From: an uncultured Acetatifactor sp.
Lineage (GTDB): Bacteria > Bacillota > Clostridia > Lachnospirales > Lachnospiraceae
Direction of reading: 5' to 3'
DNA length: 57,563 nucleotides
Assembly (NCBI GenBank): GCA_910584375.1
Contig: CAJUAH010000017.1
Coordinates: forward strand, 1-57,563
The position numbers and the translations under genes are program-made. Below the pieces are notes generated by a model. The model saw nothing but the letters and a program-made list of their open reading frames with translations. It was not told the origin of the DNA and did no database searches. Below are positions 48,896 to 57,308 of this stretch, piece by piece. How positions within the stretch are numbered: the stretch's first letter is position 1; each line of letters begins with the position of its first letter.

Positions 48896-49942
48896 ATGAA
48901 AAGAAAATTGACCATCCTGCTGGCGGTGTTGCTGTCGGCGGCCATGATGGGCGGCTGCGGCAAGGAGTCCGGCGCCCTGAAGGATATGAAAGTGGAAAAA
49001 TATTTGACGCTGGGAGAGTATATGGGGCTCCCCGTGCAGCTGCCGTCCGCCGCCGTGGACGAGGCGCAGGTGGAGGAACTGTTCAGGGCGCTGTATCTGG
49101 ACAGCGTAACCCCGGAAATGGGGATTCTGGACCGCGAGGTGGTCCAGGGAGATACCGTCAATATCGATTATGAGGGAAAAAAGGACGGCGTGGCTTTCGC
49201 GGGCGGTACAGCCAGCGGCGCGCAGCTGGAGATCGGTTCGGGCAGTTTTATCGCGGGCTTTGAGGACGGACTGGTCGGGGCCGCGCCGGGGGAGACCAGG
49301 GATCTGGATCTGCGCTTTCCGGAAGGCTATGGGAATGCGGAGCTGGCAGGTCAGGCTGTGGTCTTTACCGTAACCGTGAACTACATTTATCCCACGGACT
49401 ATAAGGACGAGGTGGTTGCGGCTCTGGGGATCGCCGACATCACCACAGTGGAGGGATTGCGGCAGTTTGTCAGGGATTACCTGGAGACCAACGCGCAGAA
49501 TACTTACCGTGCGAAACTGGAAAGCACGGTGGTGGACAACCTGATAGCGGGCTGCGTGTTTCAGGAGATTCCCGAGGCCGTGCTGCAGAGGTATCGAAAC
49601 AATATACAGGAGGGCATGGAGGCGGACTGCGCCGCCCAGGGTGTGGACATCAACACATACTGTATGTACAGTTACGGGATGGACGCGGAGACTTTTCTGG
49701 ATCAATACGCCCAGGAGGCAGCCAAACAGAGCCTGGCTTTCCAGGCCGTGGCCAACGCGGAAGATCTGAATGTGACGGACGAGGAATTGCAGGAGAATCT
49801 GGAGCAGTATGCCAACCAGGGCGGCTATGCCACAGTGGAAGAATTTCTGGGCGAGATGGATCGGGAGGAGTACAGAGAGTATTTCATGTTTGAAAAGGTG
49901 CTGGATTTTCTGACACAGAACGCCCGGATAACAGAGTATTGA
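48896..49942 (+). CDS. Trigger-factor-like peptidyl-prolyl isomerase lipoprotein (348 aa)
   Basis: A signal peptide with lipobox (SAAMMGGC, cysteine 21) anchors the protein outside the membrane. Residues about 85-165 form an FKBP-type domain of the trigger-factor kind: QGDTVNIDYEGKKDGVAF, IGSGSFIAGFEDGLVG, and FPEGYGNAELAGQAVVF. The C-terminal half is helical, like the trigger-factor chaperone arms. It lacks the ribosome-binding N-terminal domain, so it should act as an extracellular folding factor, a role otherwise filled by PrsA. AAAGAGGAG precedes ATG. Confidence 0.87.
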   Translation: MKRKLTILLAVLLSAAMMGGCGKESGALKDMKVEKYLTLGEYMGLPVQLPSAAVDEAQVEELFRALYLDSVTPEMGILDREVVQGDTVNIDYEGKKDGVAFAGGTASGAQLEIGSGSFIAGFEDGLVGAAPGETRDLDLRFPEGYGNAELAGQAVVFTVTVNYIYPTDYKDEVVAALGIADITTVEGLRQFVRDYLETNAQNTYRAKLESTVVDNLIAGCVFQEIPEAVLQRYRNNIQEGMEADCAAQGVDINTYCMYSYGMDAETFLDQYAQEAAKQSLAFQAVANAEDLNVTDEELQENLEQYANQGGYATVEEFLGEMDREEYREYFMFEKVLDFLTQNARITEY

Positions 49943-50043
49943 TCATGAGTGGAATACCTGAGGTTCACGCCATGGACAGGAGGGCATTGCCCGGGCGGCG
50001 CTGAAGGAGAGCATACAGAATTTAAAACAGGAGGACTATAACC

Positions 50044-51435
50044 ATGGATTTTACAGACATTAAGGCAATTTACCGCAGTCCGGCGGACTATGCGGACAAG
50101 GAGATTACAGTGGGCGGCTGGGTCAGGAACAACCGCGACTCCAAGAACTTCGGTTTTCTGGTGATCAACGACGGCACATTCTTTGAACCGCTGCAGGTGG
50201 TATATGGGGACAAACTGGACAACTTTGCAGATTTGTGCAGGATAAATGTGGGCGCGGCGCTGATTGTGCGAGGCACGATTGTGATGACGCCGGATGCCAA
50301 GCAGCCCTTTGAGATGCAGGCGGCTGAAGTGACGGTGGAGGGTCCCTCCGGAGCGGATTATCCCCTGCAAAAAAAGCGCCACAGCTTTGAATATCTGCGC
50401 ACGATCTCCCATCTGCGCCCCAGAACCAATACCTTTCAGGCTGTGTTCCGCGTCCGCTCTCTGATTGCGTACGCGATCCATCGTTTCTTTCAGGAGAGGG
50501 GCTTTGTGTATGTGCATACGCCGCTGATTACCGGCAGCGACTGTGAGGGAGCCGGTGAGATGTTCCAGGTGACTACGCTGGATCTCAAGGATGTGCCCAA
50601 AACCCCGGAGGGAGATATTGATTTCGCCCAGGATTTCTTTGGTAAGCCCACCAATCTGACCGTGAGCGGGCAGCTCAACGGCGAGACCTTTGCCATGGCC
50701 TTTAAGAACATCTATACCTTTGGTCCCACTTTCCGGGCGGAGAACTCCAACACCACCCGGCACGCGGCAGAGTTTTGGATGATCGAGCCGGAGATGGCCT
50801 TTGCCGATCTGAAGGACGATATGCTGTTGGCGGAAAGCATGTTGAAATATATCATCCGCTATGTGCTGGAGAATGCGCCGGAGGAGATGGCTTTCTTCAA
50901 TCAGTTTGTGGATAAGGGGCTGATCGATCGTCTGAACCATGTTGTCAGCTCCGATTTCGCCCATGTGACCTACACCCAGGCCATTGAAATATTGGAGAAA
51001 CACAACGATCAGTTTGACTACAAGGTATTCTGGGGCTGCGACTTACAGACCGAGCACGAGAGGTATCTGACGGAGCAGGAGTTTAAGCGTCCGGTATTTG
51101 TGACGGATTATCCCAAGGAGATCAAGGCGTTTTATATGAAACTCAACGAGGACGGCAAGACTGTGGCGGCCATGGATTGTCTGGTGCCCGGTATAGGCGA
51201 GATCATCGGCGGCAGTCAGCGTGAGGACCAGCTCGAGGTGCTGGAGCAACGCATGGAGGAGATGGGACTTAACAGGGAAGACTATGGATTCTATCTGGAT
51301 CTGCGCCGTTACGGCTCCGCCCGGCATGCGGGTTTCGGACTGGGCTTTGAGCGCTGCGTCATGTACCTGACGGGCATGGGCAATATACGCGATGTGATCC
51401 CGTTCCCCAGAACGGTGAACAACTGCGAACTGTGA
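50044..51435 (+). CDS. asnS: Asparaginyl-tRNA synthetase (463 aa)
   Basis: Class II synthetase charging tRNA-Asn. The N-terminal OB-fold anticodon domain (about 15-110; VGGWVRNNRDSKNFGFL) is followed by the catalytic domain: motif 2 FGPTFRAENSNTTRHAAEFWMIEPE (about 237-261; FRAE and the His) and motif 3 GFGLGFERCVMYLTGM (about 431-446). Length is typical. CAGGAGG lies about 10 bases before ATG. No T-box leader was seen. Confidence 0.96.
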   Translation: MDFTDIKAIYRSPADYADKEITVGGWVRNNRDSKNFGFLVINDGTFFEPLQVVYGDKLDNFADLCRINVGAALIVRGTIVMTPDAKQPFEMQAAEVTVEGPSGADYPLQKKRHSFEYLRTISHLRPRTNTFQAVFRVRSLIAYAIHRFFQERGFVYVHTPLITGSDCEGAGEMFQVTTLDLKDVPKTPEGDIDFAQDFFGKPTNLTVSGQLNGETFAMAFKNIYTFGPTFRAENSNTTRHAAEFWMIEPEMAFADLKDDMLLAESMLKYIIRYVLENAPEEMAFFNQFVDKGLIDRLNHVVSSDFAHVTYTQAIEILEKHNDQFDYKVFWGCDLQTEHERYLTEQEFKRPVFVTDYPKEIKAFYMKLNEDGKTVAAMDCLVPGIGEIIGGSQREDQLEVLEQRMEEMGLNREDYGFYLDLRRYGSARHAGFGLGFERCVMYLTGMGNIRDVIPFPRTVNNCEL

Positions 51436-51480
51436 CAGGGAGGGGAATGTACGGTCTGAAGAGGAAAGGAGCTTGTGAGG

Positions 51481-52725
51481 ATGAGGTCCGGCGCGAAAAA
51501 GTGTATGATAACCGTGACTGTGGCGGCGCTGTCGCTCGCCTCTCTGTCGGGGGCGACCATGGAGACATGGGCTACCACTATTCAGGATGTGGAGAATGCC
51601 ATTACAGCCACGCAGAATCAGTTGGAGGAGATCAATGACAATATCTCCGATATGGAGGATCAGCAGGACCTGTTGGACGAGCAGATGGAGGATCTGAACG
51701 CGGAGATTATCAATATTCTGGCCAGCATTGATATACTGGAGGAAGATATCGCACAGAAAGAGGCGGATATCCTGCAGAAGAAGAAAGATATCGAACTGAC
51801 CCGGCAGGCATATGAGGAGGCCTTGCAGCGGGAGGAGGATCAGGCGGCCGCCATGGCGCTGCAGATTCAGTTTATGTACGAGACGGGCGAGGATACCTGG
51901 GTGAACATGCTGCTGAATAACTCCAGCTTCAGTGAGATGCTCAACAGGGTCACATATGCGGAGAGTGTCAGCGCTTATAATCAGCAGATGCTGGAGCAGT
52001 ATGAGGCGACCCGCAGGGAGGTACATGACCTGTGGGAGCAGCTGGAGGACGATAAGGCGGCTCTGGAGAACGATAGAGAGGCTCTGGAGAACGACAAGGC
52101 GGAGATGGAGGCGCAAAAGGAATATTGCGATCGACTGGTGGCGGAACTGGAGGAACGGTCTGAGAATTTCGCGGCCCAGATCGCCAGGGCAAAGCAGGAG
52201 GCCGCGGCGGCCAAGGCGCTGTTGCAGCAGGAGAAGAAACAGCTTAAAAAGCTGAAGGAGGAAGAGCGCAGGAAAGAGGAGGAGAGACGCAGACAGGCGG
52301 CGCTGGCGGCGGCAGCCAAGAATCCTCCGCAGGTTACGAACAGCACCAGCTACAGCTCTATCGTGGATAATGCGGCGGGCAGCGATAAGGGCAAACAGAT
52401 TGCCAAGTATGCTCTTCAGTTTGTGGGCAATCCCTATGTGGCGGGGGGCACCAGCCTGACCCAGGGCGCAGATTGTTCCGGCTTTACTTACCGGGTGTAT
52501 ATGGATTACGGCTATGAGATTTCCCGGACTTCCTATTCTCAGAGGAGCGCCGGTCGCGCTGTCGATTACAGCGAGGCGCAGCCCGGAGACCTGATCTGCT
52601 ATGAAGGCCATGTGGCGCTGTATATAGGCGGCGGCAAGATCGTCCACGCCAGTACCCAGAAGACAGGTATCAAGGTGGGGAATGCCAATTACCGCACCAT
52701 CGTCGCGGTGCGGCGGATCATATAG
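51481..52725 (+). CDS. Secreted coiled-coil NlpC/P60 peptidoglycan hydrolase (414 aa)
   Basis: Signal peptide (about 1-31, ending near TWA). A long coiled coil at about 35-270 resembles the N-terminus of CwlO/PcsB-type hydrolases that are controlled by FtsEX. The C-terminal NlpC/P60 domain (about 300-414) has catalytic Cys in DCSGFTY (about 338), His in GHVALYI (about 379) and a third polar residue in IVHAST. It should cut D-glutamyl-diaminopimelate bonds in wall growth. ATG 51481 is chosen because AAAGGAG ends 9 bases upstream; GTG 51475 is too close. Confidence 0.9.
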   Translation: MRSGAKKCMITVTVAALSLASLSGATMETWATTIQDVENAITATQNQLEEINDNISDMEDQQDLLDEQMEDLNAEIINILASIDILEEDIAQKEADILQKKKDIELTRQAYEEALQREEDQAAAMALQIQFMYETGEDTWVNMLLNNSSFSEMLNRVTYAESVSAYNQQMLEQYEATRREVHDLWEQLEDDKAALENDREALENDKAEMEAQKEYCDRLVAELEERSENFAAQIARAKQEAAAAKALLQQEKKQLKKLKEEERRKEEERRRQAALAAAAKNPPQVTNSTSYSSIVDNAAGSDKGKQIAKYALQFVGNPYVAGGTSLTQGADCSGFTYRVYMDYGYEISRTSYSQRSAGRAVDYSEAQPGDLICYEGHVALYIGGGKIVHASTQKTGIKVGNANYRTIVAVRRII

Positions 52726-52771
52726 TTTTCCGGCTGCCGGGCTGGTATTCAGGAGAAGGTAAACATATATA

Positions 52772-52808
52772 AGAGGTGTGGATCATCCTCTGGATGATCC
52801 GCGCCTCT
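52772..52808 (+). terminator. Very stable 17-bp hairpin between the hydrolase and GH4 genes
   Basis: AGAGG-TGT-GGATCATCC / GGATGATCC-GCG-CCTCT with a 3-base loop (TCT). The TGT/GCG part pairs through G-U, so all 17 positions pair. No T-tract follows, so it may act as a terminator with help, as an mRNA 3' end stabiliser, or as a leader element of the glycosidase gene. Confidence 0.5.
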
Positions 52809-52864
52809 CGTCCATTGCGCAGAGCAGGGACATGCGGAACGCAAAAGCGGGAAAGAGGAAAAAG

Positions 52865-54250
52865 ATGAGATATGATCAGGAAGACAAAGTAACCGATATT
52901 CAGATCGCATACATAGGCGGCGGCTCCAGAGGATGGGCCTGGACATTTATGACCGATCTGGCCATGGAATCCCGGATCAGCGGCGTCATACGGCTGTACG
53001 ATATCGACCGGGAGGCGGCGAAATCCAATGAGATCATTGGCAACCGGCTAAAACACCGTGAAGATGTGTGCGGGAAATGGGACTATGTAGTGAAAGATAC
53101 GCTGGAGGAGGCACTCTGCGGAGCGGACTTTGTAGTAATCTCCATTCTTCCCAAAACCTTTGAGGAGATGGAGGTGGACGTACACATGCCGGAGCGGCTC
53201 GGGATCTATCAGTCTGTGGGGGACACGGCGGGGCCGGGAGGCATGATGCGCGCTCTGCGCACACTTCCCATGTTTATGGAGTTTGGGGAGGCTGTCCGGC
53301 AATATTGTCCCACAGCCTGGGTCATCAATTATACCAATCCCATGTCTCTGTGTGTGAAGGCGCTGTATCAGGCGTTCCCACAGATCAAGGCATTCGGCTG
53401 CTGTCACGAGGTCTTTGGCACGCAGAAAGTACTGGCGGCCATCGCGGAGCGCGAGCTGGGCTGCGGCCCCATAGACCGGCGGGATATCCACGTCAATGTG
53501 CTGGGGATCAATCACTTTACCTGGTTTGACTATGCCAGTTACAAGGGCATCGACCTGTTTCCCGTCTATAAGAAATATATAGATTCACACTATGAAGAAG
53601 GTTTCGAGGAGCAGGACAATCATTGGATGAATTCTACCTTTGCCTGCGCCCATCGCGTCAAGATGGATCTGTTCAGGCGCTACGGCCTGATCGCGGCGGC
53701 GGGAGACCGGCATCTGGCGGAGTTTATGCCGGGGGAGGAATATCTGAAAGATCCCCGGACCGTAGAGGGCTGGAAGTTCGGTCTGACCACAGTGGCCTGG
53801 AGAAAGGAAGATCTGCGCAAACGTCTGGAGCGCAGCTGTCGTCTGGTGAGCGGCGAGGAGGAGATCAAATTGGACCCCACGGGCGAGGAGGGCATAACGC
53901 TGATCAAAGCGCTGTGCGGACTGGAGCGGGTGGTGAGCAATGTGAATATCCCCAACAGCGGCCTTCAGATCGCCAATCTTCCGGCCGAGGCGGTGGTGGA
54001 GACCAACGCCGTGTTCGAGCGGGATGTCATACGTCCGGTACTTGCGGGCAATATCCCGGAGCAGGTGCGGCGGCTGATCCTGCCGCATCTGGAGAACCAT
54101 GAGCGTATCATGCGGGTGGTAATGGGGGACAATAAGGACGTGGAGTTGGTGACGGAGGCGTTTATGAACGATCCTCTGGTCAGGGGCAGGGTCGGCCGGG
54201 AGGACGTGCGGGCTCTGGTACAGGATATGATGGCTGCTACCTTGGGATGA
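52865..54250 (+). CDS. Glycoside hydrolase family 4 enzyme (461 aa)
   Basis: GH4 enzymes cleave glycosides by an NAD- and metal-dependent oxidation-elimination mechanism. The NAD-binding IAYIGGGSRGW (about 13-23), the metal-binding Cys in CCHEVFG (about 178-184) and the His in GINHFTWF (about 212-219) are all present. The CHEV form separates it from the phospho-glycosidases (CDMP, CNVP) and points to a non-phosphorylated alpha-glycoside or uronide. ATG 52865 is chosen, with AGAGG just upstream; an in-frame ATG at 52778 lies inside the preceding hairpin. There is no signal peptide, so it is cytoplasmic. Exact substrate unknown. Confidence 0.88.
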   Translation: MRYDQEDKVTDIQIAYIGGGSRGWAWTFMTDLAMESRISGVIRLYDIDREAAKSNEIIGNRLKHREDVCGKWDYVVKDTLEEALCGADFVVISILPKTFEEMEVDVHMPERLGIYQSVGDTAGPGGMMRALRTLPMFMEFGEAVRQYCPTAWVINYTNPMSLCVKALYQAFPQIKAFGCCHEVFGTQKVLAAIAERELGCGPIDRRDIHVNVLGINHFTWFDYASYKGIDLFPVYKKYIDSHYEEGFEEQDNHWMNSTFACAHRVKMDLFRRYGLIAAAGDRHLAEFMPGEEYLKDPRTVEGWKFGLTTVAWRKEDLRKRLERSCRLVSGEEEIKLDPTGEEGITLIKALCGLERVVSNVNIPNSGLQIANLPAEAVVETNAVFERDVIRPVLAGNIPEQVRRLILPHLENHERIMRVVMGDNKDVELVTEAFMNDPLVRGRVGREDVRALVQDMMAATLG

Positions 54251-54321
54251 ACCGTGAGAAGGGCCAGAGCGGCATCCGACAGGATGACGCCGGATGCGAA
54301 ACGCTGAGTGGAGGTAAGGTT

Positions 54322-55680
54322 GTGAATATTATAGTTGCAGGAAACGGTAAAATGGGGGCCACATTGACCCGACAGCTTGCCATGGAAGGACATGACCTGA
54401 CGTTGGTGGACTCCAACCCTAGGGTGCTGGAGAATACGCAGGATCGCTATGACGTGATGGTGATACACGGGAATTGCGCTACAATGGATGTATTGAAACA
54501 GGCGGGCGTCAAGGAAGCGGATCTTCTCATCGCCATGGCGGGGGAGGATGAGATCAACCTGCTGTGCTGTATGACAGCGCACGCCATGAATCCCCGGCTT
54601 CACACCATTGCCAGGGTACGCAATCCCGAGTACACACAGCAGATTTATAAGATGCGGGACATGTTTGGGCTGTCCATGGCGGTTAATCCTGAACGACAGG
54701 CGGCGATTGAGATCAGCAGGCTACTGAAATATCCCGGTTTTTTGAAAAGGGATACCTTTGCCCGGGGGCGGGTGGAACTGGTGGAACTGAAACTTGGCGA
54801 GCAGAGTAAGCTGTGCGACGTAGCGCTGAACGACATGAACAGTATCGTCAAGTGCAAGATCCTGGTGTGTACCGTGCTGCGGGACGGTAAGGCGGTGGCT
54901 CCCGACGGCAATTTTGTATTGCGGGAGGGGGACAGGATCTTTGTGACAGCCCCCAGCAATGAGCTGGCTACATTGCTGCATAACCTGGGGATTATTACTC
55001 ACAAGGTCAAGCGTGTGCTGGTGTGCGGCGGTGGACGTGTCACAATCTATCTGGCCAAGCAGTTGGAGAAGAGCGGGATCGCAATACAAATCGTGGAGCA
55101 GGATCCCAAGCGCTGTGTGGATCTGGCCAGTATGCTGCCCTATGCCGAGATCACCCAGGGCGATGCCAGCAATGAACTCCTGCTGGAGAGCGAGGGGGTT
55201 GCCTCCTGCGACGCGCTGGCTACGCTGACCGGTATAGACGAACTGAACATGATCATTTCCCTCTATGGCAGCAGCTGCGGTGTGCCGCAGATCATCACGA
55301 AACTGGGACGCGTAAACAACAAAAATATTCTGGAGAACCTGTCGCTGGGCAGTATCATCAGCCCCAGGGAATTGTGCTGTAACACCATCGTCCGCTATGT
55401 GCGGGCCATGCAGAATCAGACCGGCGCCGCCAAGACCGTATATTCCATAGCGGACGGGCAGGCGGAGGCCATGGAATTTCTCGTGGATGAAAATACGCGG
55501 CATTGCGGGGAGCCGCTGAAACGGTTGCAACTCAAGAAAAATGTGCTGGTGGCCTGTATCACCAAGGGGGTACAGCAGGAGATTCCCAACGGCGATTCTT
55601 CCTTTGAGAGGGGAGATACGGTCATCATCGTGACCAACGGGGATCGGGTGATCTATCAGCTTAACGATATATTTGAATAG
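54322..55680 (+). CDS. trkA: Trk potassium uptake regulator TrkA (452 aa)
   Basis: Peripheral NAD-binding subunit that gates TrkH. Two tandem RCK units are visible. The first NAD fold (VNIIVAGNGKMGATL, about 1-15) is followed by a TrkA_C domain (about 135-215); the second (VLVCGGGRVTIYLAKQL, about 232-248) is followed by another TrkA_C domain (about 368-452). Start GTG 54322 is chosen, with GGAGGT 7 bases upstream; an earlier in-frame ATG (54247) overlaps the GH4 gene and adds a non-conserved tail. trkH follows after 18 bp or less. Confidence 0.93.
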   Translation: MNIIVAGNGKMGATLTRQLAMEGHDLTLVDSNPRVLENTQDRYDVMVIHGNCATMDVLKQAGVKEADLLIAMAGEDEINLLCCMTAHAMNPRLHTIARVRNPEYTQQIYKMRDMFGLSMAVNPERQAAIEISRLLKYPGFLKRDTFARGRVELVELKLGEQSKLCDVALNDMNSIVKCKILVCTVLRDGKAVAPDGNFVLREGDRIFVTAPSNELATLLHNLGIITHKVKRVLVCGGGRVTIYLAKQLEKSGIAIQIVEQDPKRCVDLASMLPYAEITQGDASNELLLESEGVASCDALATLTGIDELNMIISLYGSSCGVPQIITKLGRVNNKNILENLSLGSIISPRELCCNTIVRYVRAMQNQTGAAKTVYSIADGQAEAMEFLVDENTRHCGEPLKRLQLKKNVLVACITKGVQQEIPNGDSSFERGDTVIIVTNGDRVIYQLNDIFE

Positions 55681-55686
55681 TGGAGA

Positions 55687-57153
55687 TTGAAAACGACAAT
55701 GAATTACAAGATGATGGGTAAATTTATCGGGCTGCTGTTGGTGGTGGAGAGCGTGTTTATGATTCCCGCTCTGGTTATCAGCCTGTGCAGGCGGGAACAC
55801 GGTTCGGTGATGGGTTTTGCGGTAACGATTGCGATTCTGTGGGGGGTGGGGATGCTGCTGCGCCTGCTGTGCCGCCGGGCAAAGAAGAGCTTTTTTGCCA
55901 AGGAGGGGCTGGTGTGCGTAGGCCTGGGCTGGCTGATTATGAGTCTGCTGGGCTGTCTGCCCTTTTTTCTGTCGGGAGCGATCCCCCATTATGTGGACGC
56001 CCTCTTTGAGATGGTATCCGGTTTTACCACCACCGGGGCCTCCATTTTGGAACAGATAGAGGGACTGCCCTACGGTATCCTGTACTGGCGCAGTTTCAGC
56101 CACTGGCTGGGCGGTATGGGGGTGCTGGTGTTCCTGCTGGCCATCCCCACGGAAGGCCAGGGTGGCAGCGGCTTTACCATGCACCTGCTGCGGGCGGAAA
56201 GTCCCGGTCCCAATGTGGGAAAACTGGTGCCGAAGATGAAACAGACCGCACAGATCCTGTATGTACTCTATATCGTGCTGACGGTGCTGAATGTGATTTT
56301 TCTGCTCATAGGCGGTATGCCGCTGTTTGACGCCGTGTGTACGGCTTTCGGTACCGCTGGAACGGGGGGATTTGGCATCAAAGCCGACAGCATCGCCGGA
56401 TACAGTCCCTATATTCAGAATGTCTGCACAGTGTTTATGTTGCTGTTTGGCGTAAATTTCAGTTGTTACTATATGCTTTTGCTGCGGCAGGTGAAGAGTG
56501 TGTTCAAGGACGAAGAACTGCGGATGTACCTGGGAATCATACTGGCCAGCGTGCTATTGATCGTATGGAATCTGAGAGGTTTTTACGACACGTTGGAGGA
56601 GACGGTGCGGCATGCGGCGTTTCAGGTGGCCAGTATCGTCACCACCACGGGATACGCCACTACGGATTTTGATCTCTGGCCCGGGTTTTCCAAGGCCATA
56701 CTGCTGTTTCTGATGGTCATCGGCGCCTGCGCAGGCAGTACGGGCGGCGGATTCAAATGTGGCAGAGCGCTGCTGATGGTTAAGAACATGCTGCGCAGTG
56801 TGCGCCAGCTTATCCGTCCCCAGCGTGTGCAGGTGGTGCGAATGAACGGGCAGACAGTGGAGGAAAAAGTACTGGCCAATACCAATACCTATGTGGCAGC
56901 CTATGTCATCATCATCATTGCCAGTTTTTTGCTGATTTCCGTAGACGGGTTTTCCATTACAACCAATTTGTCGGCAGTGCTGGCCTGCTTTAACAATATC
57001 GGTCCCGGATTTGAGGCGGTGGGTCCTACCTGCAATTTTGCCTCCTACGGTATTTTTTCCAAGCTGGTGCTGATATGGGATATGCTGGCCGGGAGACTGG
57101 AGATATTCCCGATACTGATACTGTTTTCCAGAACTACGTGGAGACAGAGATGA
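55687..57153 (+). CDS. trkH: Trk potassium channel subunit TrkH (488 aa)
   Basis: Membrane K+ translocating subunit with four M1-P-M2 repeats (about ten helices). Selectivity-filter segments include SGFTTTGAS (about 111-119), FGTAGTGGFGIK (about 221-232), VTTTGYATTDF (about 317-327), and a fourth degenerate NNIGPGF (about 436-442). It ends ILILFSRTTWR, close to the usual LFSPSTWR. The start may be TTG 55687 (GGAG only one base upstream) or ATG 55699. It works with the TrkA protein encoded just upstream. Confidence 0.92.
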   Translation: MKTTMNYKMMGKFIGLLLVVESVFMIPALVISLCRREHGSVMGFAVTIAILWGVGMLLRLLCRRAKKSFFAKEGLVCVGLGWLIMSLLGCLPFFLSGAIPHYVDALFEMVSGFTTTGASILEQIEGLPYGILYWRSFSHWLGGMGVLVFLLAIPTEGQGGSGFTMHLLRAESPGPNVGKLVPKMKQTAQILYVLYIVLTVLNVIFLLIGGMPLFDAVCTAFGTAGTGGFGIKADSIAGYSPYIQNVCTVFMLLFGVNFSCYYMLLLRQVKSVFKDEELRMYLGIILASVLLIVWNLRGFYDTLEETVRHAAFQVASIVTTTGYATTDFDLWPGFSKAILLFLMVIGACAGSTGGGFKCGRALLMVKNMLRSVRQLIRPQRVQVVRMNGQTVEEKVLANTNTYVAAYVIIIIASFLLISVDGFSITTNLSAVLACFNNIGPGFEAVGPTCNFASYGIFSKLVLIWDMLAGRLEIFPILILFSRTTWRQR

Positions 57154-57308
57154 TGTTACTGCACCGGTTCCTTATGGCGCCGGATCCCGCCGTGACGGTT
57201 TTGAACAGAGAGATAATGGTTGCTATGGGCATAGTATACCGTGATTTTGCGCGCTTTGGCGCGCACTCTGTTCAGATGAGTTAAATGCGGATCGTTTGCA
57301 AGACTGTT

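Noticed and set aside
49943..50043. T-box leader of asnS
   Set aside because: The gap is only about 100 bases and lacks the AGGGTGG-type T-box sequence and a terminator.
52891..52898. CCGATATT as a SigD -10 box
   Set aside because: It lies inside the GH4 coding region and has no TAAA at the right distance.
57248..57265. TGCGCGC-tttg-GCGCGCA hairpin after trkH as terminator
   Set aside because: The 7-bp stem is real but no T-tract follows on either strand, so I do not call it a terminator.
57075..57284. Short frame overlapping the end of trkH
   Set aside because: It is in another frame of trkH, with no ribosome binding site or family resemblance.
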